Origin: Micromonospora andamanensis
GTDB taxonomy: Bacteria > Actinomycetota > Actinomycetes > Mycobacteriales > Micromonosporaceae
Assembly: GCF_016863495.1 (NCBI RefSeq)
Contig: NZ_BOOZ01000015.1
Span: forward strand, 1 to 64,000
Direction: 5' to 3'
DNA: 64,000 nt
In this document: positions 44,258 to 53,331 of the stretch, in pieces
How positions within the stretch are numbered: position 1 is the first letter of the stretch
How the letters are laid out: every line of letters starts with the position of its first letter
Position numbers and translations under genes: made by a program
The notes under the pieces: generated by a model
Databases searched by the model: none
Seen by the model: only the letters and a program-made list of their open reading frames with translations
Told to the model about the DNA's origin: nothing

Positions 44258-45973
44258 TCACTCGCTCGCGCCGGAGGCCGTGGACAGGCTCCAGAAGTCG
44301 GCGTAGCGACCGCCGGAACCGAGCAGCTCGTCATGGCTGCCCTCCTCGACGAACCGGCCATCGTCGACGAAGACGACCCGGTCGGCGCGTTTGACGGTCC
44401 GCATCCGGTGCGCGACCATGACCACCGTCCGGCCCGCCATCAGGCGTTCGATGCCGTCGTGGACGGCCGCCTCGTTGACCGGGTCGAGCGCCGAGGTCAC
44501 CTCGTCGAGCAGCACGATCGGCGCGTCCTTCAGCAGTGCCCGGGCGATCGAGACCCGCTGCCGCTCACCGCCGGACAGGGACGCACCCCCCTCGCCGACG
44601 TTCGCGGCCCAGCCACCGGGCAGCCGCTCGACGACCTCGTCCAGCCGCGCGGCAGTCGCCGCCGCCCGCACCTCGGCCTCGCTGGCATCGGGGCGACCGA
44701 GCCGCACGTTCTCCTCGATCGTGCCGTCGAACAGGTAGACGTCCTGGAAGACGATGGCGATCTGGGACATCAGCACACCCGTGTCGATCTGCCGTACGTC
44801 GACACCGCCCACCCGCACCGCTCCGGCCTCCACGTCGTAGAACCGGGCGATCAACTGCAACAGGGTGCTCTTGCCCGCGCCGGACGGACCGACGACCGCC
44901 AGCCGCTGCCCCTGTGGCACCGACAGCGACACGTCGTCGAACACCGTCCGGTCGCCGTGGCGGAACGTGACCCCGTCGAACTCCAGGTCGAACCGCTGCG
45001 GTTGGACGGGCTGGGCCGCCTCGGGAAGCGGCTCGGTGCGCAGCACCCTGTCGAGCCGGTCCAGCTCGGCGCGGGCGGTGCGCAGCTTGCCTCCGATGTC
45101 GGACAGGGACAGCAGCGGATCCGCGCTGCGGGCGGCGAGCACCAGAATCGCCAGGATCTCCGCGGCCCCGATGTCGCCACCGAGCGCCAGGTAGGTCCCC
45201 AGGACCAGCACCGTGGTGAAGACGGCTTGCACGATGACCGTCAGACCGACCGCGCCGGGCAGCACCGACATCGTCTGACGACGGGAGGCCCGCTCGACCC
45301 CCTGGAGCGCGTCGTCGAGCAGGCTGAAACGCTCGCCACTGCGGCCACCGGCCCGCAGCACCGGCTGGGCCTGCAGGTACTCGATGACCCGAGCGCTCGC
45401 CTCGTTGTTGCGGGCGGCGTTGTCGGCGTCGTTGGCGGCCATCAACCGGGCGGTCCACAGCTGGGTGAGCACCACGAGTGGGGCCGCCACCAGCGCGGCC
45501 AGCCCCAGCTGCCAGTTGAACACAGTTATCACGGCCACGATCGTCAACGGCGTCACACAGGCGGAGATGAACGGCCCGAGCAGGTGCGCGGACACCCCCA
45601 TCGCCGCGAGCAGCCCGCGACTGGCCATGACGGAGACCTCACCGACCCGAGCGGCGTTGTACCAGCCGATGGGCAGCCGGGCCAGGTGCTCGCCGAGGCC
45701 GTGGTACATGCCCCGCAGCATCGTGGTGCCGACGCGCATGCCAGACAGGTCGCTGGCGTAGCGCAGGACCGCGTAGACCGCGACGCCGACCCCGAACGCG
45801 ATGAGCCACGGCCAGGCGTCCGACGGCGTGCTCCCGAACAGGGCCCGCAGCACGGGCACCAGCAGCGCGTAGAGCAGACCCTCCAGTACGGCGGTCACCG
45901 TCATCAGGGCGACCGTGCGGCGCATCGGCTTGGCGTACTCGTCGCCGAGCACCCGCAACAACATTCTGATCAT
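44258..45973 (-). CDS. ABC transporter, half-transporter 2 (YbtQ-like)
   Basis: A 571-residue fused permease-ATPase. Six membrane helices occupy about residues 15-300. The ATPase has Walker A VVGPSGAGKST (about 365), the signature [17 protein letters not shown] (about 470) and Walker B IVLLDEVTSALDP. The ATG start overlaps the preceding ABC stop (ATGA). With that gene it forms a heterodimer. YbtP/YbtQ and mycobacterial IrtAB have this exporter fold but import iron-siderophores, so the direction of transport cannot be decided by sequence alone. Confidence 0.92.
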   Translation of the reverse strand: MIRMLLRVLGDEYAKPMRRTVALMTVTAVLEGLLYALLVPVLRALFGSTPSDAWPWLIAFGVGVAVYAVLRYASDLSGMRVGTTMLRGMYHGLGEHLARLPIGWYNAARVGEVSVMASRGLLAAMGVSAHLLGPFISACVTPLTIVAVITVFNWQLGLAALVAAPLVVLTQLWTARLMAANDADNAARNNEASARVIEYLQAQPVLRAGGRSGERFSLLDDALQGVERASRRQTMSVLPGAVGLTVIVQAVFTTVLVLGTYLALGGDIGAAEILAILVLAARSADPLLSLSDIGGKLRTARAELDRLDRVLRTEPLPEAAQPVQPQRFDLEFDGVTFRHGDRTVFDDVSLSVPQGQRLAVVGPSGAGKSTLLQLIARFYDVEAGAVRVGGVDVRQIDTGVLMSQIAIVFQDVYLFDGTIEENVRLGRPDASEAEVRAAATAARLDEVVERLPGGWAANVGEGGASLSGGERQRVSIARALLKDAPIVLLDEVTSALDPVNEAAVHDGIERLMAGRTVVMVAHRMRTVKRADRVVFVDDGRFVEEGSHDELLGSGGRYADFWSLSTASGASE

Positions 45974-47814
45974 CGGGAAAGGTCTCCTTGCAGTACACCA
46001 CCGCGGGCTTCACTGTCGTCGGCGACCGCCGACTGCTGGGTCCGCCAGAACGCGGCGAACTTTCCGTCCTGGGCGAGCAGGTCGGTCGGCCTGCCCTGCT
46101 CGACGACCATCCCGTCCTCGAGCATCACGACAAGGTCGGCGTCGGCGATGGTCTCCAGGCGGTGGGCGATGACCAGGACTGTCCGGTCGCGCAGTGTCGA
46201 CAGGGTCTGCCGTACCGCCTGGTCGGTCTGCGGATCGGCGAAGGCGGTCGCCTCGTCCAGCACCAGGACGGGGGTGTCGGCGGCCAGCGCACGGGCGATG
46301 GCGATGCGTTGCGCCTCACCACCGGAGAGCTTGACCTCCTCGCCGATCACCGTGTCGTAGCCGCGGGGCAGCGCCATGACGCGGTCGTGGATGTGCGCCA
46401 GTCGGGCCGCGCTCGTCACCTCGTCGCCTGTCGCGTGCGGGACCGCAAGTGCGATGTTGTCCGCGACCGACGCGCGCAGCAGACGGACGTCCTGCAGGAC
46501 GAAGGAGACTCGGCGGTAGAGCTCCCGACTGTCGATGTCGCGCAGGTCGACGCCGCCGAGGCGCACCGAACCGGCCGTCGGGTCGAAGAACCGGGGCAGC
46601 AGTTGCACGAGCGTGGACTTCCCGCTGCCGGACGGCCCGACCACCGCGGTGAGCGTGCCCGGTTCCAGCAGCAGGTCGACCCCCCGCAGCACCTCGGGGC
46701 CGTCGTCGTCGTAGCTGAACCGGACGTCGCGCAGCTCCACCCGGTTGTCCTGCGGGACGGCCGGGCGCGCGGGCTGGGGCAGCGCACCCACCCCGAGGAC
46801 CTCACGGATGCGGCCCACCGCACGGCCGGCGGCCTGCATGTCGTCGAAGCCGTGGCCGAGGGCCGCGACCGGAGCGGTGAGGCCCAACCCGAGCAGCAGG
46901 AAGGGCAGCAGGTCCACCGGGGGCATGTCGCCGGAGGTGATCCGCACCGTGCCGCCGATCAGCACCACCAGCAGCACGAAGGGCGGCGACAGCGCCAGTT
47001 GCATGCCAGCGGCGACCGCGGAGACACCCCGCACCCACCGGGTGAAGATGTCGACGAAGTCGTCGGCGGCGGTGAGGAACGTGCGGTGGGCGCGTTCGGA
47101 GCCGCCGAACGCCTTGACCACGGCGATGCCCTGCACGAACTCCACGACCGAGGTGGCGATGCGGCCCATCGCCGCGTCAAAGTCCTCCTGCGCGCGGTTA
47201 CGCGCCGGAGTCATCAGCAGCGGGACGTGCGCGATGGCCAGCACCACGGGGATCAGGGTGATCAGGGTGAGCCGCCAGTCGATGGTCAGCAGGTAGACAA
47301 GGGACACGAGCGGCACCACGAAGGCGGAGACCAGCTCGCCGGGAGCGTGGGCGATGAAGGGGTGCACGGCGGCGACGTCGTCACCGACCACCTTCGCCAG
47401 CTCACCGCTGCGGCGGCGGGAGAGCCAGCCGATGGGCGCCTGGCCGAGGCTGCGGGCCAGTTCCCGACGCAGCGAAAGCTGCACCTTGCCGTCGAGCACG
47501 TGACCGAGACCCGACGACGCGCCGGTGAACACCAGTCGCACGAACAGACCTGTCGCGCCGAGGATCACGGCGGTCCATACGCGGTTAGAATCGACCGGGC
47601 CGGGCGACAGCAGCGCGCGCCCCAGCTCGATCACCGCGAACAGCGGCGCCAGCCCCGCGACGGCGCCGATGACCTGAAAGACCACGACGACCGCGAAACT
47701 CGGGGCATGAGGACGTAGCAACGGCCCCGTGCTCACCGGCTGCCGTGCCGTGGGAGTGCCTCCCGATGACGGCGTGGACTGCTCTCCTGCCTCAACGGAG
47801 TGGGTCGCACTCAT
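45970..47814 (-). CDS. ABC transporter, half-transporter 1 (YbtP-like)
   Basis: A 614-residue fused permease-ATPase. Six membrane helices span about residues 35-330; the ATPase has Walker [12 protein letters not shown] (about 400), the signature KLSGGEAQRIAIARAL (about 505) and Walker B VLVLDEATAFADP. The ATG at 47814 is preferred, with GGGAG upstream. A later in-frame ATG at 47841 would lie inside the palindrome of site B. The operator lies 17-36 bases before the start, so this gene probably begins a TetR-regulated transport operon running through asnB. Confidence 0.9.
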   Translation of the reverse strand: MSATHSVEAGEQSTPSSGGTPTARQPVSTGPLLRPHAPSFAVVVVFQVIGAVAGLAPLFAVIELGRALLSPGPVDSNRVWTAVILGATGLFVRLVFTGASSGLGHVLDGKVQLSLRRELARSLGQAPIGWLSRRRSGELAKVVGDDVAAVHPFIAHAPGELVSAFVVPLVSLVYLLTIDWRLTLITLIPVVLAIAHVPLLMTPARNRAQEDFDAAMGRIATSVVEFVQGIAVVKAFGGSERAHRTFLTAADDFVDIFTRWVRGVSAVAAGMQLALSPPFVLLVVLIGGTVRITSGDMPPVDLLPFLLLGLGLTAPVAALGHGFDDMQAAGRAVGRIREVLGVGALPQPARPAVPQDNRVELRDVRFSYDDDGPEVLRGVDLLLEPGTLTAVVGPSGSGKSTLVQLLPRFFDPTAGSVRLGGVDLRDIDSRELYRRVSFVLQDVRLLRASVADNIALAVPHATGDEVTSAARLAHIHDRVMALPRGYDTVIGEEVKLSGGEAQRIAIARALAADTPVLVLDEATAFADPQTDQAVRQTLSTLRDRTVLVIAHRLETIADADLVVMLEDGMVVEQGRPTDLLAQDGKFAAFWRTQQSAVADDSEARGGVLQGDLSR

Positions 47815-47830
47815 CGCTCTCCCGTCCCTA

Positions 47831-47850
47831 TTTTCAAACATGTTCGAGAA
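47831..47850. promoter_or_regulatory. TetR operator, site B
   Basis: TTTTCAAACATGTTCGAGAA, an imperfect 20-bp palindrome centred on AACATGTT. It lies in the 64-base gap between the reductase gene and the ABC operon, close to the ABC start codon. Sites A and B fit a shared consensus TTTTCGAACRYGTTCGAAAA. Confidence 0.65.
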
Positions 47851-47878
47851 TTACTGTACCCCGAACCCATCCGCCGAG

Positions 47879-49006
47879 CTACCGTGAACCGGCAGGCCGC
47901 GAATGAACAGCTTGTGGCGCTGGGAGCAGGTCGGTGACCACCAGCGGATCTCCCGGATCCGGGGTGGCGACCTCGGGATAGCCGAGGGTCTCGGTGAGCT
48001 CCTTCCAGGCGGTGGCGACGGCCAGGTGACGCTGGCCGCCGCGCAGCGGGTCCACTTTCGCCTCGATCCGTTCGCGCAGGTCGTCGAGGGCGGTCAGCAC
48101 CCCGTCCCCCCACAGCTCACGCACCACGCCCGACCAGGTGGGTGTCAGCGGTGCGCCCACGTAGTCCCCAGTGGGGCCGAGGACGTCCGACCACCGCGTG
48201 TCGGTGTCCGCCGCACCCGCGAGGAAGACGCCTGCCGGATCCGCCGGCGTACGCAGCACCGGGCTCCAGAGCACCGGGCCGTGGGTGTTGGCCAGCAACA
48301 GGTTGCCCGCGTCGGTGCCGACGGTGATCCGGTGCAGCAGCAGACTCGTACTGTCGTCGCCCGCCTGCATCCGGTTCTCCACCCGTAGCGTCAGCGGCAC
48401 ACCGGAAACCTGCCCGTCCACGCTTGTCAGCGGCCGGCCGGACCGGTTGCCGACGGCCGACAACGACCATGGCCGCAGCCCGTCGAAAATCTCGGCGAGG
48501 ATGTCGAGCAGGTCGAAGCAGACCTGCACGGCGCAGATCGCGTCGACGAATACCGGCTGGCGTAACCGGACCAGCGTGCGGGCGGCCGAGATGAACTGCC
48601 GGACCGGCTCCACGTGCGGATAGAAGGTGTTGACCACGTACTGGGTGCCGGCACGGCGCGCGGCCCGCAGGCAGTCCGCCAGCTCCGCCGGGTGCACCGG
48701 ATGCTCCTGCAACACGTGGATGCCCCGGCCGAGCAGCGCCGTGGCCAGCTCGACGCCAGGCCCGCCACCGACCGCTGTCGACACCACCACGCAGGCGGCG
48801 TCGACGTCGTCGGGCAGCTCGGCCACTGTGGAGTACAGCGGGACCCCGTACTCCTTCGCCAGGGCCACCGAACGGGTGCTGCCCCGGGCCAGGATGCCGA
48901 CGAGTTCGAACCGTTCCGGGGCGCGGGCGATGGCCGACAGGTAGACCTGGCCGAACCGCGTTCCGCAGACGACGACCCGCATCGGGCGGGATCGGCCGCT
49001 GATCAT
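47879..49006 (-). CDS. thiazolinyl imine reductase (PchG/Irp3-like)
   Basis: A 375-residue Gfo/Idh/MocA-fold NADPH-dependent reductase. The N-terminal nucleotide fold is RVVVCGTRFGQVYLSAI. The motifs VLQEHPVHPAEL and VVNTFYPHVEPVRQFI match the thiazolinyl imine reductases of yersiniabactin and pyochelin synthesis, which reduce one thiazoline ring to thiazolidine while the chain is on the synthetase. The ATG at 49006 overlaps the NRPS stop (ATGA), so it is translated with the synthetase. This strongly supports a product with adjacent thiazoline and thiazolidine rings. Confidence 0.9.
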   Translation of the reverse strand: MISGRSRPMRVVVCGTRFGQVYLSAIARAPERFELVGILARGSTRSVALAKEYGVPLYSTVAELPDDVDAACVVVSTAVGGGPGVELATALLGRGIHVLQEHPVHPAELADCLRAARRAGTQYVVNTFYPHVEPVRQFISAARTLVRLRQPVFVDAICAVQVCFDLLDILAEIFDGLRPWSLSAVGNRSGRPLTSVDGQVSGVPLTLRVENRMQAGDDSTSLLLHRITVGTDAGNLLLANTHGPVLWSPVLRTPADPAGVFLAGAADTDTRWSDVLGPTGDYVGAPLTPTWSGVVRELWGDGVLTALDDLRERIEAKVDPLRGGQRHLAVATAWKELTETLGYPEVATPDPGDPLVVTDLLPAPQAVHSRPAGSR

Positions 49007-52000
49007 CGGACCGCCGCCGTCGCCGCCGCGATCACCGTCGCCACGTTCGGCGGCCGGAGACAACTGAAGTGGTCACCGGGGACGTCGATGACCGTCAGCT
49101 CACCGAGACAGATCTCCGGCCAGAAGCGGGCCGCCTCGACGCCGGACCCGGGCAGCAGGTCCCGGGGCGCCGTGGGACGAACAAGGGTGATGTCCCCGGC
49201 GTAGGGCTCGGGCTGGTGCCCGGCAACGGCCTGAAGGGTCCGCACGAACACGGCCTGGGCCGCCGCGACCCGCGCTGGTCCGCCCCAGGCCGGGTCGCCG
49301 TCGGCGACCGCCTGATGCAGCCGTGGGTGTCGCTCGGTGGTGGCGCGCTCCCCGAGGGCACGGAACCGCCCGGCCACCACGGTCAGCCGCTCGTCATCTG
49401 TCAGTCGCCCGAGCGCACCTGCCGGAACCACCCCTGGTGAGTCCGCCAGCACCGTCGTGATCGCCTGGTCCACGGCCGCCTCGTCGGCGGGCCAGCCGAG
49501 AGCCGCCGGGTCGACGCCGGTGGCGCGCGCGAAGGCGTGGTCCAGCACGAGCCCGTCCTCCACCCGGTACGGGACGCGGTGTCCGGACACGACGGTCAGC
49601 CGCACCGTCGCCCCGGCCTCGCTCAGCGCTCTGGCGACCTCCAGGGCGATCGAGGCACCGAGGCAGTAGCCGATCAGTTCGACGTCGTCGAACCCGGCGG
49701 CCCGTACCTCAGCGGCGTAGCGTACGGCCAGGTCCTCGACGAGCGTGGCCGGGTCGACATCGGCGATCGCGCCGTCGTCGGCCAGGGCGAGCCCGAACAC
49801 CGGCCCGCCCGCGCCGAGCCCGGTGGACAATGCCCGCAGCCCGGTCAGTGTGCCGGTGCCGTCGTGCACGAGCAGCCGTACCGGCCCCCGGGCGGCGCCG
49901 CCGAGCGGGACAAGTGGTGAGCGTCGAGCCGGCTCGGCCACCACGGGATCCGGCGCGGCGCCCGCCGCCAGTCGCCCGGCCAGACCCGCCACCGTCGGCT
50001 CGTCGAGCAGGGCACGCAGCAGGACGTCGAAGGGGAACCGGGCGGCCTCGGGCAACTGTTCGCGCAGTTGCCCGACGAACCGCGCAGCCAGCAGTGAGTT
50101 GCCGCCCGCGTCGAAGAATCCCAGCTCCCGACCTGGTGGCTGACCGCCGAGCACGTCGTGCCACAGCTGGGCGACGCGCTGCTCGACGCCCGCCCGGGGC
50201 GGCTCGGTACGCCCGTCGGGCGCGGCGGTCGGGGTGGGCGCGGACTCCAGCAACCGCCTGCGGTCGACCTTCCCGTTCGCGGTCAGCGGCAGCGCCCCGA
50301 CCACGCGTACCCGGGCCGGGACCATGTACGCGGGCAGTCGGTCGGCGACCCAGGCGACGATGTCGGCGGGATCGACGGTGCCGGCCGGTCGCTGCGGTAC
50401 CACGAACGCGACGAGGGCGCGTTCGAGCACGTCGTCGCCGGCCGCCAGGACCACGCAGGTACTGACCGCCGGGTGCTCGCCGAGCACCGCCTCGATCTCG
50501 CCGAGTTCTATCCGGTGCCCCCGGATCTTGACCTGCTGGTCGGCCCGGCCGAGGAACTCGATCTCACCGTCGGGCAGATACCGGCCAAGGTCGCCGGTGC
50601 GGTACAGCCGCTCCCCCGTCACCGGGTGGTGGATGAACCGCTCGGCGGTGCGCACCGGGTCGTTGAGGTAACCGTCGGCCAGCCCGACACCGGCGATGAA
50701 CAACTCGCCGGCGACCAGGTCGGGCCGGTCGCGCAGCGCGGCGTCGAGCACGTGGAACCGTTGGTTGGCCAACGGCAGGCCGTACGGGATGCTGCGCCAG
50801 TGCGGTTCGACGGTCCGGATGCGATGGTAGTTCGACCAGATCGCCGCCTCCGTCGCCCCACCGAGGCTTACCAGTTCGGCGTTGGGTAGCTGCCGGGTGG
50901 CATGGCCGGGCAGCGACAGCGGGATCCAGTCTCCGGACAGCAGAGCCAACCGCAGGCGCGACAGGTCGGCCGGTTCCACGTCCAGGTAGTGCAGCAGCAT
51001 CTGCAACTGCGCGGGGACCGAGTTCCACAGCGTGACTTCGTGCGCGGCCACCATCGCCGCCCAGTGCGACGGGTCACCACGACGCGCCGGATCGGGCAGC
51101 ACCAGCGCGGCACCACGGGCGGGCGGGCCGAAAAGGTCGTAGACGGACAGGTCGAAGCTCAACGCGGCGAGGCCGAGCACCCGGTCGGAGCCGGTGACAC
51201 CGAACCGTTCGTTTATGTCGTGCACCGTGTTGGCGGCGGCCCGGTGGCTGATCATCACGCCCTTGGGGGTGCCTGTCGAACCCGAGGTGTGCATGACGTA
51301 GGCGAGCCCGGTCCGCGCCGGCCCGGGGCCGTCGGGCAGGTCCCCCACCGGCGACAGCGGCGCGTCCGTCACGTCGACGCCGGTGACCTCGGCGGGCAGC
51401 GTACCGGCCGGCAGGCCCGCGACGACCGCGAACCGGGCCCCGCTGTCGACGAGGATGCGGTCCCGGCGGACGGCGGGTTGACCGAGGTCCACAGGCACGT
51501 ACACGCCACCGGCCAGGAGCACGCCGAGCACGCCCACGACCTGCTCACGCGACTTGTCGACGAGGACGCCGACGAGGTCACCCGGCCGGCATCCCGCGCC
51601 GCGCAGTCGTTCGGCGACCCCGTGGGCGCGGGCCAGCCAGTCCCCGTAGGTCATCGACCCGACGGCGTCGATGACGGCCACCTGGTCCGGATGCTCGCGG
51701 GCGTAGGCGACAAGCGGTTCGTGCAGGAGGCAGTCCGGCACCGGCGCGTCTGTCGCGTTCGCGGCGGTACGACGGGCACGCTGCGCGCTCGGCAGCGGTT
51801 GCGGGTCGACAGCCGCCCACGCCTGGTCATCAGCGGCCAACTCGTGCAGCAGGTGCCCGAACGCGGCGAACATGTCGTCGACGAGACGGTCGGGAAAGAC
51901 GCCCTCCCGGATGTCCCAGTTCATGTCCAGCCCGCCGAACTGGTCGCCCACCTGGCAGTCGATCCACACCTGCGGGGTCTGGCTGATCCCGTACACCGGC

Positions 52001-53331
52001 CTGGGTTTCCGGCCGACCACCGACGGCTCGCCGCCGCCGACGCCGATGGCGCCGGTGAACACCACGGGCAGCACCGCCGCGGCGTCCCGGCCGCGACGGC
52101 GGGCGAGTTCGCGCAGCACCTCCACGCCGCTGAACAGCCGGTGGTCGAGGTCGTCGAAGACCCGCTCACCGAGGGCGCGAGCCCGATCGGCGAAGCTGGT
52201 CCGCTCCGGACGTTCCACCGCCAGCACGCTCAGCGAGGTGAAGTCACCGAGCAGGTGGTCGACGTGGGGGTGCAGTGGTATCCGGTTGAGTACCGGCAGC
52301 CCGACGCAGAACCGGTCGTTGCCGCTCCAGCGACCGATCGTCTCGGTGTAGGCGGCGAGCACGGCGTTGGCGGGGGTCACGCCGTGCTCGGCGGCGCGGG
52401 CCTTCAGCGACCGCCACACCTGGTCGTCGACCGTGGCCGTGAGGCGACGGAACCGAGCCGGCGCGGTGACCGGGTCCTGGTCGTCGCGCAGCGGGAGCGC
52501 CGGGGCGCCGGGCAACGTGTCGAGGCGCTCCAGCCAGTACGCCCGGTCCCGGCCGTACCGCTCGGTGTCCCGCAGCCGGCGCTCGGCCAGTACGTAGTCC
52601 CGGAAGGTCGCCTCCACCGGGGGCAGGACGCAGTCCGGCTGCCGGTAACGGCTGTCGAGCTCGACGAGCACCCGTTGCAGGCTGAGCCAGTCCAACGCCA
52701 TGAAGTCGACGGAGACGTGCAGCACGCTGCGGTCGCCGGTCAGGGTGAGGCGCAGCTCGTACATCGGCCGTTCGCCGGTGGGATGCACCCGGTGGGACAG
52801 CTCGTCGCGCACCCCGGCGATCGCCTGGCGCACCGCGTCGGCGGACGCCCCGCGCAGGTCGGTCACCGTGATGCCGGTACGCGGTGGCGCGGGCAGCACG
52901 CGTTGGGAGCCGTCCTCCTGGATGACCGTACGCAGGGCGTCGTGACGGCGGACCAGGCCGTCCCACGCCTGCCGCATCCGCTCCGGGTCGATCTCCGCCG
53001 GGTACTCGAACTCCTGGTAGAGGTGACAGGAGACGCCACCGTAGGCGAAGGCGGGGTTGCGTCCGAACAGGTAGGCCGACTGGATGTCGGTGAGCGGGAA
53101 GGGCGCGTCGCGCTCCTCCGGCTGGTCCACCCAGACCGGGTCGGAGTCCTGGCGGGCGCTGTCTGTGGTGTCGGACATGCTGGCGAGCAGCTCGGCCTTG
53201 CTGCCGCGCAGCCGGGCCAGGAGTTCGTCGGTCATGCTGCCACGGGGAGCCCGGAAGCGCAGCTGCTGGCCCTCCCGCCAGACCTGGATACCGGCGCTGG
53301 CGAACTCGTCGAGCAGGTCGCTGGCGCTCAC
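49003..53331 (-). CDS. NRPS: docking-Cy-A(Cys)-PCP-TE (PchF-like)
   Basis: A 1442-residue synthetase. Residues about 1-55 are a TubC-like docking domain; about 75-490 a heterocyclization domain with DFMALDWLS (DxxxxDxxS) near 212; about 520-1010 an adenylation domain with SGSTGTPKG near 685 and a by-eye pocket code DLYNLSLIWK, i.e. cysteine. PCP follows, with AGGNSL near 1077, then a thioesterase (about 1150-1442). Unlike PchF and HMWP2 the A domain has no embedded methyltransferase. The thioesterase elbow is GYCLGAS, with Cys1223 where serine is usual and a histidine near 1421. The GTG at 53331 overlaps the upstream NRPS stop; the open frame to 54384 is spurious. Confidence 0.92.
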   Translation of the reverse strand: MSASDLLDEFASAGIQVWREGQQLRFRAPRGSMTDELLARLRGSKAELLASMSDTTDSARQDSDPVWVDQPEERDAPFPLTDIQSAYLFGRNPAFAYGGVSCHLYQEFEYPAEIDPERMRQAWDGLVRRHDALRTVIQEDGSQRVLPAPPRTGITVTDLRGASADAVRQAIAGVRDELSHRVHPTGERPMYELRLTLTGDRSVLHVSVDFMALDWLSLQRVLVELDSRYRQPDCVLPPVEATFRDYVLAERRLRDTERYGRDRAYWLERLDTLPGAPALPLRDDQDPVTAPARFRRLTATVDDQVWRSLKARAAEHGVTPANAVLAAYTETIGRWSGNDRFCVGLPVLNRIPLHPHVDHLLGDFTSLSVLAVERPERTSFADRARALGERVFDDLDHRLFSGVEVLRELARRRGRDAAAVLPVVFTGAIGVGGGEPSVVGRKPRPVYGISQTPQVWIDCQVGDQFGGLDMNWDIREGVFPDRLVDDMFAAFGHLLHELAADDQAWAAVDPQPLPSAQRARRTAANATDAPVPDCLLHEPLVAYAREHPDQVAVIDAVGSMTYGDWLARAHGVAERLRGAGCRPGDLVGVLVDKSREQVVGVLGVLLAGGVYVPVDLGQPAVRRDRILVDSGARFAVVAGLPAGTLPAEVTGVDVTDAPLSPVGDLPDGPGPARTGLAYVMHTSGSTGTPKGVMISHRAAANTVHDINERFGVTGSDRVLGLAALSFDLSVYDLFGPPARGAALVLPDPARRGDPSHWAAMVAAHEVTLWNSVPAQLQMLLHYLDVEPADLSRLRLALLSGDWIPLSLPGHATRQLPNAELVSLGGATEAAIWSNYHRIRTVEPHWRSIPYGLPLANQRFHVLDAALRDRPDLVAGELFIAGVGLADGYLNDPVRTAERFIHHPVTGERLYRTGDLGRYLPDGEIEFLGRADQQVKIRGHRIELGEIEAVLGEHPAVSTCVVLAAGDDVLERALVAFVVPQRPAGTVDPADIVAWVADRLPAYMVPARVRVVGALPLTANGKVDRRRLLESAPTPTAAPDGRTEPPRAGVEQRVAQLWHDVLGGQPPGRELGFFDAGGNSLLAARFVGQLREQLPEAARFPFDVLLRALLDEPTVAGLAGRLAAGAAPDPVVAEPARRSPLVPLGGAARGPVRLLVHDGTGTLTGLRALSTGLGAGGPVFGLALADDGAIADVDPATLVEDLAVRYAAEVRAAGFDDVELIGYCLGASIALEVARALSEAGATVRLTVVSGHRVPYRVEDGLVLDHAFARATGVDPAALGWPADEAAVDQAITTVLADSPGVVPAGALGRLTDDERLTVVAGRFRALGERATTERHPRLHQAVADGDPAWGGPARVAAAQAVFVRTLQAVAGHQPEPYAGDITLVRPTAPRDLLPGSGVEAARFWPEICLGELTVIDVPGDHFSCLRPPNVATVIAAATAAVR

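Noticed and set aside
43436..46360. 974-residue plus-strand open frame opposite the thioesterase and ABC genes
   Set aside because: It lies antisense to well-defined families with overlapping start/stop coupling, and has no recognisable motif.
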